Assembly (NCBI GenBank): GCA_951799445.1
Contig: OX637287.1
Coordinates: 2,480,001 to 2,544,000 of the forward strand
Length of the DNA stretch: 64,000 nucleotides
From: Pseudisothecium myosuroides
Taxonomy: Eukaryota; Streptophyta; Bryopsida; Hypnales; Lembophyllaceae
Reading direction: 5' to 3'
Shown piece by piece: positions 23,529-37,965 of the stretch. The position numbers and the translations under genes were made by a program. Position 1 is the first letter of the stretch. Each line of letters starts with the position of its first letter. Below the pieces are notes generated by a model. That model saw nothing but the letters and a program-made list of their open reading frames with translations, had not been told where the DNA came from and made no database searches.

Positions 23529-24287
23529 AGAAAATCTATTAATTTTTGGCAGATACCTTGGTGACAAGGCCTACATCCTTCCAAAATTAACCCTTGAAAG
23601 ACACTAAAGACCAAAAGTGTCCAATGGATGACTTCATTATTCAATGTAGAGCCACATTAATGCACTTATTGATCCAATAATTGGAGCATTTTGGTGAGTA
23701 CCTTGATCATGGGGAGAGTCCTTCAAGGGTTAACTAAAGAATGGACATAATATTGCATATTGTCAAAGGATAGTAGGAAATCACAAAGAGACAAACTTGT
23801 GTGTACTTTGATGTACAGTACTTTGACATACGGAAGTGTCTCTAGAGATGGCTAGTGAAACACTGATCATTGTGATCCTTCATAGATACATTCATAGAGT
23901 CAAGAATTGCAATTCAGATTCTATGAATGGCTGAATACCTCTGAAAATTTCTACTTAAAAGGCACCTTCAGACAGTTGGGATCGCACCAAGTTGGCAGCT
24001 AGCACACGATAATCGACAATAGAACATGCCCAGTGATGACTGGAAACGAGCGTCCTCTTCCCAACAGGTGAAAAAAACTGAACATATAAGCTTAGGTAGG
24101 CATCAACTTGAGGTACCCATTACCTGCAGAAACACGATGGGAAATAGCTATTGAATTGAAGATAGAACCCTAGATCGTCAAAAGTCAGCAGGATTTCAAA
24201 GTTCCACATCAAAGCAACCGACGAGTCATACCTAGATTCGAGCCCAATCAAATATACAAACGATAGTACACAAAACAAGAGAGTGCC
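23529..24287. other. Intergenic DNA downstream of the S6 kinase gene
   Basis: No gene was recognised. This is the 3' flank of the minus-strand kinase gene. GTGATGA near 24042 and CTGA near 24078 recall snoRNA C and D boxes but lie only about 30 bases apart, and no target was found. Confidence 0.4.
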
Positions 24288-24293
24288 TTTATT
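24288..24293 (-). terminator. Candidate AATAAA polyadenylation signal of the S6 kinase gene
   Basis: TTTATT on the plus strand is AATAAA on the minus strand, about 485 bases downstream of the kinase stop codon. It would give a 3' untranslated region of roughly 500 bases. Plant poly(A) signals are loose, so this is only a plausible site. Confidence 0.35.
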
Positions 24294-24775
24294 ATGAAAG
24301 CCCCAGCTTGATGCTGATGCTCCAAAATTTCATATCGAGAGTTGTCAACGAATTTTGACCGCTGAAAAATGGGTTAATTGTTTCAGACAGACATGTTCAG
24401 AATCTGAAACTCCTCTCCGTGATTTACAAACAAAGCCCGCCCGTATTTCCGACATGCTGAACTGTCGACCTCTAGCTAGTTTCACATAAGAACACCCAGA
24501 ATGTGGGGCCTGGGCTGAGGCGCCCTCAAAAGACCCCAATGTAAGAAGACTAGTCCATGACCTAAATTTTCAATTCTATGAAAACTGTGCAGGAGGGAGG
24601 AACATCTGGCCAGAGGAGTAGAGCGAATTCCCAACTGATCCAACCCAACCACTATAAATACATAAGAAGAGCAAACCTGAGGGCCTCAAAACAAATGGAT
24701 TCTAATTTCGAAAAATAAAAAAACAAACTTAACCCAATGTAGTGAAAGAGTGATTGTAAATCATAAAAAAACGCT

Positions 24776-27681
<2,906 letters not shown>

Positions 27682-28400
27682 GTCTCTACACATAGCCACA
27701 ATAGAAATAGAATACTCTCAGTAACTTTGTGATAAATTAAAGAGATAAAGCCCAGGTGAACGGTTGATATCAGAGGGTAGCTCTAATTCAAAAGCACGAA
27801 TAAATATCCTAAAAATTCGTAACGAATTCAAAGGGTTGGGGATAACTGCATGTCCTCTTACCTGAGATAAGCTTCAGCTCCCGTTAGCCTTGCAGCAGTT
27901 CTGCAGATGCCCCTGCTAAACTCGCAACTCTGTCCCACACAGAAGGATAATAAGCAAAAACTCTTCCAAAACCAAGTTCCATGGCCACAAATGACCGAAA
28001 CGATTTTTGAAACAAATCTTATGTTCTTGAGTCAATCTCTACATACTTTCCCAGTCCTCGAAATAGGTCATAGAAGAAGAAGAAGAAAGACAGAGTCTTG
28101 TTCAGGCCAGCCAAGAATAATCATAAACTTAAAAACTATTTATTCAACTCTCAAACAGAACTTTTCCCGTAAAGCCTAACCCTCTCCAAGGAACCGAAAA
28201 ACAAAAAACGAAAGACGAAAAACGATAACGCAATTCTAAGAACGAAAACACATTAGACTGCACTGCTCCGACTCCTTGGCTGCCTCGCCGAAATGCAGAG
28301 TTCCAAAGAAAATTTACCTTGAGCTGCCTGCTTCCGTCGAGGTGAGAACACCGCCACCTACACTAACTCAACCTCTTGATCCAATATCCAATCCTCGAAC
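27682..28400 (-). promoter_or_regulatory. Probable S6 kinase 5' leader with two introns
   Basis: On the minus strand a candidate acceptor (TGTAG|AGACATGG) lies four bases before the start codon. Upstream are two strong donors: CTCAG|GTAAGA with exon edge at 27862, and CTCAAG|GTAAAT with exon edge at 28318. Together they suggest two non-coding leader exons. No transcript evidence is available. The transcription start is not identified; the GC-richer DNA around 28450-28900 may be promoter. Confidence 0.5.
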
Positions 28401-29094
28401 GCCGAAAATCAACGTGACATCCACCTCTCTAATGAATTAGGCTTTCAAATTAATAGTCATCCTTGCACTGGGGCTGCGAACGTGACGAACTCCTCACACC
28501 GCCGGCACGTCGCCTCGAAACCCTAAGCCGGTCCTTAGGGCTCCCAGCACTCCACAGTCACATCGTCCCGAGCTTCGTAGCAAGAAGACGAAGAGGAGAA
28601 GATCAGCCGTCGGTCCGCAACAACAAAAAACAAAGTGACGCAGTTCGTGCAGCAAAGCTAAGTTTACGCCCTCACGCAAACCCTCGCGAATACGCAGAAG
28701 AAAGAGGCGTGCTCTTCGACACAACGTTGTCTGCGGTGAAGGTCCGTCTTTGTTGAGGAAACGGCATGTGCGGAAAAACATAAGAAGTAGGGCCGGAGCG
28801 TGGTTATCTCCGCAGGGCCCGCTCTACTTGGCCGCCCGCCATAGCCAGATGAGCTTGGAAACCAGTGGCGTTCTAAATTGGCCACCGACCCCAGGAAAGC
28901 GTGTGGCCCCTATTTCCGCAGGTTGAAGATGAACCGGTGCCCGTCTGTCTGTCTGTCTGTTTTTGAGTGGCGGAGGGGTCACGCTACAGGACCCTTCACC
29001 GTTTTCCTTTTAAGGATCCAATGGATATGCTCGGCATTTCTTTATCTTCAGTTGCTTTTCTTTCGAAATCCATCCATTCCATTACCTTAAGTTA
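28401..29094. other. GC-richer flank upstream of the S6 kinase
   Basis: Overlapping short frames on both strands have no recognisable domain. A CTGT/CTGTC run (about 28946-28961) and TTTTG/TTTG repeats just after (about 29102-29140) occur. It is probably promoter and intergenic DNA. Confidence 0.4.
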
Positions 29095-29310
29095 CGCTAA
29101 TTGTTTTGTTTTGTTTTGTTTGTTTGTTTGTTTGTTTTGTTACTAGTATCATTGGAAAGCCCTTGGTGAAGATGGGTGCACGGGCTTTGTTTCATGACAT
29201 TTGGACTTACAATAGAAAAGTTATTAAATTTTAAAGTTTTTTATGAGTCAAAAACTTAGAAAACTACACTTTTAATTACATTTTGGCTGTGGCAACAACA
29301 CAAGGCACAT
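29095..29310. repeat. Dispersed GGAAAGCCCT repeat, copy 1
   Basis: A TTTTG/TTTG-rich run is followed by TATCATTGGAAAGCCCTTGG, then a GGGTGCACGGGCTTTG block, a GGACTTAC...AAAAGTTAT block and GGCTGTGGCAACAACACAAGG. The same order occurs twice at 50405-50810 inside the copia interior, showing an interspersed family. No ends were identified. Confidence 0.65.
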
Positions 29311-30004
29311 CAGTGAGTATGGAATCTCAAAAGTTGCATCTATAATAGAGGTAGTCACAACTTCTCCAAATCTAAATTTTTTTTGAAGAATGAGAAGTTG
29401 TTGAGAGAAAAGAAGAACCACTTAGGAGCTAGAAACCATGAAGAAGGTGTGACACCCTTTTTATTGGTGAGGAAAATGAGGGTGGAGAATTGGAAAACGA
29501 AATTTATTAGTGCCAATTTTGAAGCTATCGAATGCACAAAATACATGATGCAGAAGAAGCGATGGACATGCATAACACGCAGGCTCTCCAAATGCAAAAA
29601 CAAGATGGACGCATAGAACAAAATGTGATCAAAAACATTCAATGAAGGGGCAGGACGCACATGCTCTCTGAAACACACGATGAAGGGGTAGAAGGGGTAA
29701 AATGAAAATGTAGCAAAATAGGAAGCTAGGTGAAAGTGAGATCGAAGCACTCAAAAATTTCGCTCACGAAATCTTTTTCATGTCTTTTATTCACCTCTAC
29801 AAGAGAAGACATGAGAGAAGATTTAACAAAAAAAAAATATTCTGCCAACAGAAAGTCAATGTGGAGCCGCCACGTTCCCATTCTTTAAAGAATCGGTGTG
29901 TAGTGAAAAAAGTGTGACTACCCCTAATGAAATTTCTCACCTTCTCTGAGAATGAAATTTCTATAAAGAAGGAGAAGGTATAAAGTGAAAAGAGGAGCCA
30001 ATAA
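29311..30004. other. Non-coding stretch with recurring GAAGAAGGTGTGAC blocks
   Basis: Short blocks such as AAGAAGGTGTGACACCC (29440), AAAAAGTGTGACTACCCC (29907), AAGAAAGTGTGACATCCC (30159) and AAGAAGGTGTGACAATCCC (30357) recur, and CCACGT followed by CATTCTTT occurs twice (about 29870 and 30322). This suggests a diverged local repeat. No gene is recognised. Confidence 0.45.
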
Positions 30005-30140
30005 GATATGTGCACCTACAAGAGACACTCTTCTAAATGCAACACCTATGTACAATTGTCCAAGATTTCAAGCTTGGAATCTTAGACAATTCTAGATAGG
30101 TGTTGTAATTAGAAGAGTATCTGTTTTAGGTGCATATACC
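30005..30140. ncRNA. Long imperfect hairpin, possible MIR-type or MITE foldback
   Basis: Two arms of about 65 bases pair with roughly ten mismatches around a CAAGCTTGG turn. GTGCACCTA pairs with TAGGTGCAT, CACTCTTCTAA with TTAGAAGAGTA, CAACACCTAT with ATAGGTGTTG, and AATTGTC with GACAATT. Arm length and mismatch spacing resemble a young plant microRNA precursor, but a foldback MITE would look the same. Expression is unknown, so 'ncRNA' is a structural suggestion only. Confidence 0.4.
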
Positions 30141-33100
30141 TTTGCAATTCTTCTCCAAGAAGAAAGTGTGACATCCCTTTTGAGAATGGAGAATAGAAAA
30201 TGGATAAAAATGGAGAATAGAGAAACTACTTCATAATTATCCATTCTTCATGTCGAGAAAAGAAGGAGAAAACTTCTCAATATTCAAAGAATGGGCCCTT
30301 TGCAATTCAAGAAGAGAGTGCCACGTCTTCATTCTTTGAAGATTGAAAATGGAGAGAAGAAGGTGTGACAATCCCTAATATTCCAAAGTGTTTTTTTGTT
30401 TATTTTGCCTAGTCCATATATTGTTTTTTGTAGGTTGAGTGTGTGATGACAATGAGTTTTTTGAATTAAAATAGTGCCTCAATTATGAATAAATTAAGAA
30501 ATAAAAATATATAAAACTATCATTATGATATTTAATAGTAAAAATAAACTATTTATTTTATTTCATTTATTTATTCCTATACATTTTTCATACATTTTTT
30601 TTAGGAGTATGAAATATTAGACATACTCTAAAAGTGTTTTACAAATTTGAAATATTTTAAAGAACATTTTCAAAATATTTATAAATTTTTTCTAAACCAA
30701 ATTTTTTTATACTATTTTGGTACTACTTTGCTTATAAATAGTCCAATTTTTACATTTAAAAAATTAAATAGACTCTATCTTTCCTCGCATGAAATTTACT
30801 AGTTTTAGATATTATTAAAAATGATTGTATATAATTAATGGTTGGATGAATGAAATGGGATGATTTTTCTAACCTTCTTGTACGTGCATTCTAGAGTGTA
30901 CATTGCACTACAAAAAACAAAACATAAAAACACATTTTCTAAATTGATGCTTTGTAAATATTCATTAAGTATTTAGTACAACTCCGAAATAGTTTTTTCT
31001 TGTATAGGAGGATTTTCAATAACTATAGATTGATGTTTAATACACTAGTTAAGTTAGTTTTTTTTTTTTTTATGCATTGTAATTTAATCTTTACATTAAA
31101 ACTAAATAAATAATTTATTTTAGAATTTCATTATCAATTGTAATTACTTTCAAAAAAAAATTTACTATGAAAAAATATAGAACATAGTTGAGACTATATT
31201 ATGGCTTCAATGGTGCTAAACAATTAAAATATGTGCAAGATCAAATTTTGATAGGAAACCTTGTAGGGATGAAATTGTATCTCAAATTGTATTGGGTAGG
31301 TGTTGGTTTAAATAGGGCATGAAGACAATAAAATAATTTTTTTTTAAACATTGATTAAAAGGACAAAAAGATCTATTATAAAAGATTCCATCCAAATCAA
31401 ATTTGTAGGATAGCATGATTTTATACAATAGCAAACAATCGGTACTTACATTCACACTTGTACATTTAAAATGGTCTTATAAAAACATTTTGATATGTCT
31501 TTAGTTTGAATTCACTTTGCCATCATTACTACCAATACCAAGTATGAACGTTCCTTAAATATAAGGCAAATTTTATAAGCAATGTTGATCCAATTGTGAA
31601 AAAAATGAGTTGAATGCATTCATTGCAGAGCACTGATCACAAACTTTTTAAACTTTTAAATTCAAAAGAAAGTTCTGGTTGTTGTAGAAAAAACCATGAT
31701 TGGCAAGTTTCTTCCCATTATTTAATTTTATCCATAAAATAGAATTATATGATTGCTAAAAATAAAAGTAATTTAGAATATTTATTTTCTATACAAAGTT
31801 TTTTTTAAATGATTTTTCAAAATTGTGGCAACTATTTTAATAATTACTTTTTGTCAAACTTGCTCTACTACGGTATCTTGCATTGGCATTCAACAATGAT
31901 ACATTTGATTAGAGTTTGACATAATTGAATCAATGCAATTGCTTTTACAAAAACCTATCCTAATATAATTATATTTAATGTTAAGATTATGTCAAAAACT
32001 AAATTGCAAACTATGACACAAAGGAGGGTAGGAAAGTGCCTACCCTTGTGAAAACAACTAAATTACAAAACATGGCATTAGAAAGATAGGCTTGGAAGTA
32101 CCTCCTATGACAAATATCAAAACATATATAACATAGTATAGGAAAGGAGATAAGTGCTTCTCCCCCTATGACAAAATCTAAAATGTGTCATGATATTAGG
32201 GGAATATGCATTAGTCTAATTTTGAAAAATTGACCAAACTATAAAACTTGATGGTTATTGGAGATAGGCACATGAATACTCTTTAATGACATAAATAAAA
32301 ACCTAAAAGATGTTGCAAAGAAGTTAGACATATTTGTAATTGTCCCTTCTCAATCTTTTCTATGGAAAGAACAAAATTATAAATCATGTTATAATGAGGT
32401 AGGCTTGTACTTATCCCCTATGATAAGAAATAACGTATACAAGAACGTATGAAAAATATGTAAGGTTGATAAGTACATTCAATTTTCCTTGAATAAAAAT
32501 TAATATATAAAGCATGAATTAAGGTAAATTGGGAGGTGCCTAGTATCCACTTCGGTGATTAATTTTTAAAATAAAAACGAAGCTAGGAAAGAAGACACAT
32601 GCTTACATCCTATAGCGGACCAAAAACTTAGAAAATGAATATGATGCAAGGTGTAGGTGTTGGTCAAAGCATAGAATCTTGGACAAATAATTTGAAGTTA
32701 AAAAATTTAAGGTACTAGAAAAAAGTTTGTGCCAACTAAATGGCAAAAATCTAAATTAATATGACAATGTCAAGGAGGTATACATGCACCTAACTTTTGG
32801 TATAACTATTTGTAAAACAATAAATGAAACAAAATGATAAGTTTGTGTCTACTCTCCTAAACACTATTCTAAACTAAAAAACTGACACAATGGTGGTACT
32901 AGAAGAAATCTTGTCCAACAAACATATCTATAATGACTAAAGCTAGGTAGGTACTAGGTACATGCCCACCATAAAAATTAAAAATTATATATGAAAAATG
33001 CTTTGAGGTTTTGGGCACGTGCTTTTCCATTTGTCAAAGAAATCTACACTTTAGAAATGGATGTGAGGGAAGAAAGCATATTTATATCTACCTTAGTAGG

Positions 33101-33786
33101 AAATTAAAATATAAAATGAATGACGCAAGGGTGGTAATCACAAGCTTTACTTCAATGACCAAAAAACTGAAATTTAAAATGATGCTACAAGGGTAGCCAC
33201 CACTTGCCTACCTTGTTTAATATGAACTAAATTAGAAAAATAGTTTTGAAAATAGTTTTAGGAGTAAAGCCATGTGTGAACTGCTTTTTGTTTATAATTT
33301 ATGAGAAGTAAAAGAGAAGTAGGTACTCACCTAGCTCAATTATGAATAATTTTATTTCATGTAGTCTTTTAATAAATGGTTGACATATGCTTGCTCCCTC
33401 TAATTATTAAATATTGGATGTTGCTTCTTATTGATTGGATTTGAAAATGTGAACAGATCATTTCATACATGGTGGAAACAATGTATATAGAAAAGGAACG
33501 CAACAAAATTAGAATCAAAAGAATTTGTTTAGGTTGTTGGCAACATCCATAGCTTTTGTTGCTATGTCAACATTTGAGTTTATAGAATAGTAGAAGTAAG
33601 ATTTTTTATAGCCATGAATTCTAATGATGGTAGAATGACAAATGAATAACGATGTTCCTTTCATTTCATAGGAGGTCTTCTAAAGAAATTATACATGCGT
33701 GTGATGATTGTGAAGTTCAAAAGTTGTAATATCACCATACCATGCTTTCACAATCATCCATATAAACTAGGAAGTTCTACAAGTTT

Positions 33787-33790
<4 letters not shown>
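30141..33790. other. AT-rich intergenic DNA, no gene seen
   Basis: No domain-bearing frame or clear transposon ends were found. A few recurring short phrases (TAGGNANGTGCCTACC, CTATGACAAAA) between 32000 and 33200 hint at an old degenerate repeat. Confidence 0.5.

Positions 33791-33829
<39 letters not shown>
33791..33829. repeat. (AT)n microsatellite
   Basis: About 39 bases of uninterrupted AT dinucleotides, likely polymorphic in length. Confidence 0.95.
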
Positions 33830-33834
<5 letters not shown>

Positions 33835-34820
33835 CAATTGTGAAAAATTTCAAGGACATCAAGCTACTTTATGGAATTATATAATCTTTATTGTCTAGAA
33901 AATTATCATTGGGCTAAATTTTATCAAGCACACCCGAAACATACATACATCAATTAGAAACAATGGTTTTCCACTAGCAAAAAGTCTAGCATATATGATT
34001 ATTTGGAGTTGATACATTTGCAACATAATCAGTGTTGATATTCAAGAAATGATTGCTAAATGATTTAAAGAATCTTGAAATTGATTTTAAAGTAAGTTGT
34101 AACAATAAATCATGTTTTTATTCTATTTCTTGTTTCAATTTTTATGCCTATTTGAAATTCTCATATATTCTTAAGTATATAATTATGATCTTTTCAAATA
34201 AAAATGTGTCTCATTATTGTTGCAATATTTAAAAAAATGCATACGTCTAATGTCTTAAACATATTTTTTCATCCCTAAATCTAAAATAGAATTTGCTTAA
34301 CATTTATTGCAATTATGTACTTGGTTTTACAAATGCAACAAATTTCTTCATGTGCTCTTTTCAATAGACTTTTCATATGCTATGTGCACTTTTAACAAAA
34401 CCAATGTTCACTATTCTTTATTTTTTAAGCAAAAAGCAAGTAAAACTAATCCAAACAATATATTATGTCCATAAGACAAATTGAAGATAACAAGTGTTTC
34501 TATATCATGGAATTGGTACACTATAGAATTTGGTTTAAATAAAAAAAATTGTTTATTTGATTATACAACATGCTTTAAACAAATCCTTTTTTTTCATTGT
34601 ATTCCATTACATAAGTCATATAATGCCTTGCTTGTGCACAATTGGATGATTAATAGTTATAGGTTTACAAGTTAACGTAAAAGTAGAATTGTTTTGATGT
34701 AAGCATTATAAAAAAATTCAAGCCTTTAAAAGGCCGTTTGACTGCATGTAGCAGTGCAATAACAACAAATAAATATAAATAAATAAAAAATTAGAGCCTA
34801 CATTGGTCACTCTCAAATTT
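33830..34820. other. AT-rich flank downstream of the MAK-like kinase, no gene seen
   Basis: No coding frame with a recognisable domain. An A/T-rich stretch directly beyond the kinase stop codon (34800-34850) could be a decayed poly(A) tail of a retrocopy. Confidence 0.45.
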
Positions 34821-35930
34821 TTATTTTATTTTATTTTTTGAAAAAAAATACTTTTTTATTTGCCTTGTAATTGCATCACGGGTGAAAGTCAAATGACCCT
34901 TTTTAGGCTTTAGATTTTTTTTAATGCTTGGATTGGCTTTGAAAAAAGGATGTTGTAAGGCTTCTAATGCAGTGAGGCGCTTTTGTGGATTCCAAACTAT
35001 CAATGACCCAATCAAATCTAAGGCTAAATCACTTGTATGGGGAATGTAACTTGCAAGATTGGCCAATGGGAGTGTATTTAAGAACTTAAAGTTGCGAGCA
35101 TTTGCAAGCCTACATCCTTCTTTCCAATCTTGTTTCCCATAATCAGGTGAACCAAGTACTGCAGAAATTATATCAAGTTGACTTTCTTCATTTGCGCCAC
35201 AAAAAAGTGGTCGAGATCTAAACATCTCTGCCATAATGACTCCTAAAGACCACATGTCTGTACATGTTGAATAAGATGGAGAATGAAGTAGAATCTCAGG
35301 CGCTCGATACCATAGGGTGCACACACTGGAAGTGGTACATCCACATGTACAACCTTCTTTTCCACAATACCCCAACTTATTTGTAGGAGTAGTGATATTA
35401 TTTAAACAAAGGCCCATTTTCATTGAAAACCCCAATTTATTTGCGGGAGTAGTGGCATTATTTAAACAAAGACCCATTTTCTTTGATAGACCAAAGTCGG
35501 CTAGCTTTACGGTCCCTTCATTGGCTAATATGTTCGCTGGTTTAAGATCACGATGAATATAATGCTTGCTGTGCATGTAGGCCATTGCTTGAAGGATTTG
35601 ATACATCCATGATTGAATTTCCACTTCAGATGGAATGGTTCTATACCTAATCATTTGCAACAAATTGGTTGGCATATATTCAAACACATAAAACAACTCA
35701 TCATCTTGTTTTGCAACTTGTTTTAGTTGTACAATATTAGGATGATCTTTTAGGGCCTTCAAAGCCACTACTTCCCCCAATTTTTTTCCCTTTTCATATC
35801 TCTTGGCAATGGATTTATTCTTTAATTGTTTTATAGCCACCACTTCCTTGGTGTCATTGTCAATAGCTTTCCAAACACATCCATAGGTTCCTTGCCCTAC
35901 TTGTTCTAATGAAGTATATTGGGACTTCAT
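34821..35930 (-). CDS. MAK/RCK-like serine/threonine kinase, intronless, with duplicated activation-segment insert
   Basis: A single uninterrupted frame of 369 residues. The ATG at 35930 (MKSQYTSLEQVGQGTYG) is preferred because it matches the usual kinase start; an in-frame ATG at 35975 adds 15. Kinase marks are GQGTYG (12-17), VAIK Lys34, Glu53, HRDLKPAN (126-133), DFG (145-147) and APE (210-212). The C-lobe (LGSPDYGKQDWKEG, LANARNFKF, WNPQKRLTALEALQHPFF) is closest by memory to MAK/ICK/MOK (RCK) kinases, which in other eukaryotes act on cilia length and cell morphogenesis. The DFG-to-APE segment is about 68 residues instead of about 30. It contains two 20-residue copies (150-169, 170-189) and no TDY/TEY motif, and reads CTLWYRAPE where MAK kinases read STRWYRAPE. 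Activity is therefore uncertain. The lack of introns suggests a retrocopy. Confidence 0.8.
   Translation of the reverse strand: MKSQYTSLEQVGQGTYGCVWKAIDNDTKEVVAIKQLKNKSIAKRYEKGKKLGEVVALKALKDHPNIVQLKQVAKQDDELFYVFEYMPTNLLQMIRYRTIPSEVEIQSWMYQILQAMAYMHSKHYIHRDLKPANILANEGTVKLADFGLSKKMGLCLNNATTPANKLGFSMKMGLCLNNITTPTNKLGYCGKEGCTCGCTTSSVCTLWYRAPEILLHSPSYSTCTDMWSLGVIMAEMFRSRPLFCGANEESQLDIISAVLGSPDYGKQDWKEGCRLANARNFKFLNTLPLANLASYIPHTSDLALDLIGSLIVWNPQKRLTALEALQHPFFKANPSIKKNLKPKKGHLTFTRDAITRQIKKYFFSKNKIK
35370..35489. repeat. In-frame 60-bp tandem duplication in the MAK-like kinase gene
   Basis: Two 60-bp units (35370-35429 and 35430-35489) share CCCCAAYTTATTTG, GGAGTAGTG, ATTATTTAAACAAAG and CCCATTTTC. 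They differ at several positions, so the duplication is not brand new, yet the frame is kept. Confidence 0.9.
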
Positions 35931-36224
35931 GACTTTGGATTTATAGTAATCCTTCAAATAATGTTTGACTATCAAATGTATGCCTTACTTTATATTATTT
36001 TGGTAGATGATATATGTAATCTACAAGCATATGTTTATGTGCATGTTGACATGTTGACGTGCTAAATAGACATCACAAATTATTCATTGAATATTGATGA
36101 ATAAATAAATAAATAAAAATTTATCACCCAAATATAACTTGACATTGAAGTGTTAATTAATTACCATGTACAATTATATATAGCTCGCAACTTTTACATT
36201 ATGACCATATTTTTACATTATTAC

Positions 36225-36330
36225 TTAATTCTTTATGCTTTTGCTTTGTAATTTAATTCTTTATGCTTTTGCTTTGTAATTTAATTCTTTATGCTTTAAC
36301 TTTGTAACTTAATCTTTTGTACTTGTAGCT
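36225..36330. repeat. 28-bp minisatellite
   Basis: TTAATTCTTTATGCTTTTGC followed by TTTGTAAT repeats two to three times exactly, then degrades. It lies about 300 bp upstream of the MAK-like kinase start and is non-coding. Confidence 0.8.
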
Positions 36331-36339
36331 TGTGACTAA

Positions 36340-37602
36340 AGTATTTACGCTATTATTTTATTACATTTTTTTTTACTTTAACTTTAATGATGACTCTTCC
36401 ATATTATTTCTAATCATTGCCTTGGCTCTACAATACTTCATTTGTAACTACTGAACAAGTGGGGGATGTAGAAGAAAAGGAGTGTGCATGAAGATTGTTG
36501 GATGTCAAATATTCCACACCCTCTACTGTAGAAGCGAAGCTGTGCCAACCAATGTTATGTCAAATTGACTGCTCCCCGCCTTTCTTCAAGCTTACCATAA
36601 AATGTTTCATCCTTGCTGGAGTGGAGATTCCTCCCCGGGGTACTGCCAAATGACCTTCAGGTTGCCTCAGGTTGCTCAAATTGTGGTCTCAATCTAAACC
36701 AAAGCCCCAATCTAATTGCTTAATTGAAATTTTATGATTATTTTAAATAAACAAATCAATGTTTTATCCGATTGAGTTCAACATTGTTTTAATGAAAACA
36801 AGACGTGTGGGCCCTCGAGAATCACCTACAAAATCACATATTGAAGAAATTTGGATGTATTATAAAGTTGGATTTTTTTATTAAATTTTTTTTATCTTTA
36901 AAACATTGAAAATAACTATAATAGGTGCACTAATGTAAACTGTCTTTAGACCATTTGTTAATGTGTAGATGTTTTTAGATGAGATGGAATCTTTGGAACC
37001 TCTTCTTGTAAGTAGAGGTTGATGTACCGGTATTGGTCATCTCTAATGTAGGCTTAAATTCAAATTTGCGTTTCTTTCTTAGTACTGCTTAGATGAAAGT
37101 CATCCTAATTTGTGGAGACACTTTATTAAATTGTTGTTGTATATAATGGTTGGATTTGGTATTATTAGAATATTTACATATTTTTCAAAAATTACAAATG
37201 TGAAGGTGTGCCAAGCGGTTGACTAAGCCAAAATTGCTAAGACATCGGTACATGTTAAAATAAAATATATAAATTGGATTCACAAATAGAAAAATACGCC
37301 CATAAATTCACAGACAAACTAAAATACAGCCACAAGAGACAATGTAGGGACTTTCAAACCTTCTAGCATCTAAACCAACAGAGCACTATTGCACGTATTC
37401 CATGTATTTGCCGGCCACTTGTTGGTTGGATGGTCATAAGTGTTTTGGATGTGTCAATTTTCAAGAGTTACATACCTTCATACATGTTTCATGTATATTT
37501 TCATAAGCATATTCATAGGATGTATTTTATGTAGCAATTATGTACCAAATGGTTGACCAAGTGAAAACAAATACCGGATTGTCAAATGTCAAGTCAAGAT
37601 GA
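36340..37602. other. Intergenic DNA, no gene seen
   Basis: No domain-bearing frames. It contains the left partner (36795-36816) of a perfect 22-bp inverted pair whose other half is at 38561-38582. Confidence 0.45.
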
Positions 37603-37960
37603 TTAAGTTTTTCTTAGTTTCTTTTTTTTCCCTAGACTCTCAACTCAATTCTCCACTATAAAGATTTAAAGCTCAAAACTCTGTAGTGCAAAAAATTTAA
37701 GTTAAAAATGTTCAAAGTCAAAAAATCTAGTCCCGCAATGTGCTGAAAAACTTGTTTTTTTCACTTTAATCGCAGATATCTTGCACATTGTGTGGTCAAA
37801 AATTCTGAAATTTTTTCCACACACTCTCATACCAATTAGGTGTATAATCCTACGGTTAGATGTGGGAAAAAAAACAATTTTCAAATTTTTTTACTCTTTG
37901 CTATAGAAATGGCAGTTTTGAGTGTTTTTTGACAGAAAAAAGGCCTTGGGCCTTTAGGGG
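37603..37960. mobile_element. TTAA-family fragment, copy h (5'-truncated)
   Basis: It matches the last 350 bases of copy a closely (CCTAGACTCTCAACTCAATT; CTCTGTAGTGCAAAAA; ATAGAAATGGCAGTTTT) and ends GGGCCTTTAGGGG. The right flank is ATAA instead of TTAA. No left end is present. Confidence 0.75.
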
Positions 37961-37965
37961 ATAAT

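Noticed and set aside
24040..24085. GTGATGA and CTGA boxes resembling a C/D snoRNA
   Set aside because: The boxes are only about 30 bases apart, no terminal stem is evident, and no guide complementarity could be shown.
28463..28885. Arg-rich frames upstream of the S6 kinase on both strands
   Set aside because: They overlap each other, lack domains and lie in the probable GC-rich promoter and leader of the kinase gene.
35317..35556. A 79-codon plus-strand frame opposite the MAK-like kinase
   Set aside because: It is antisense to the duplicated activation segment and has no independent support.
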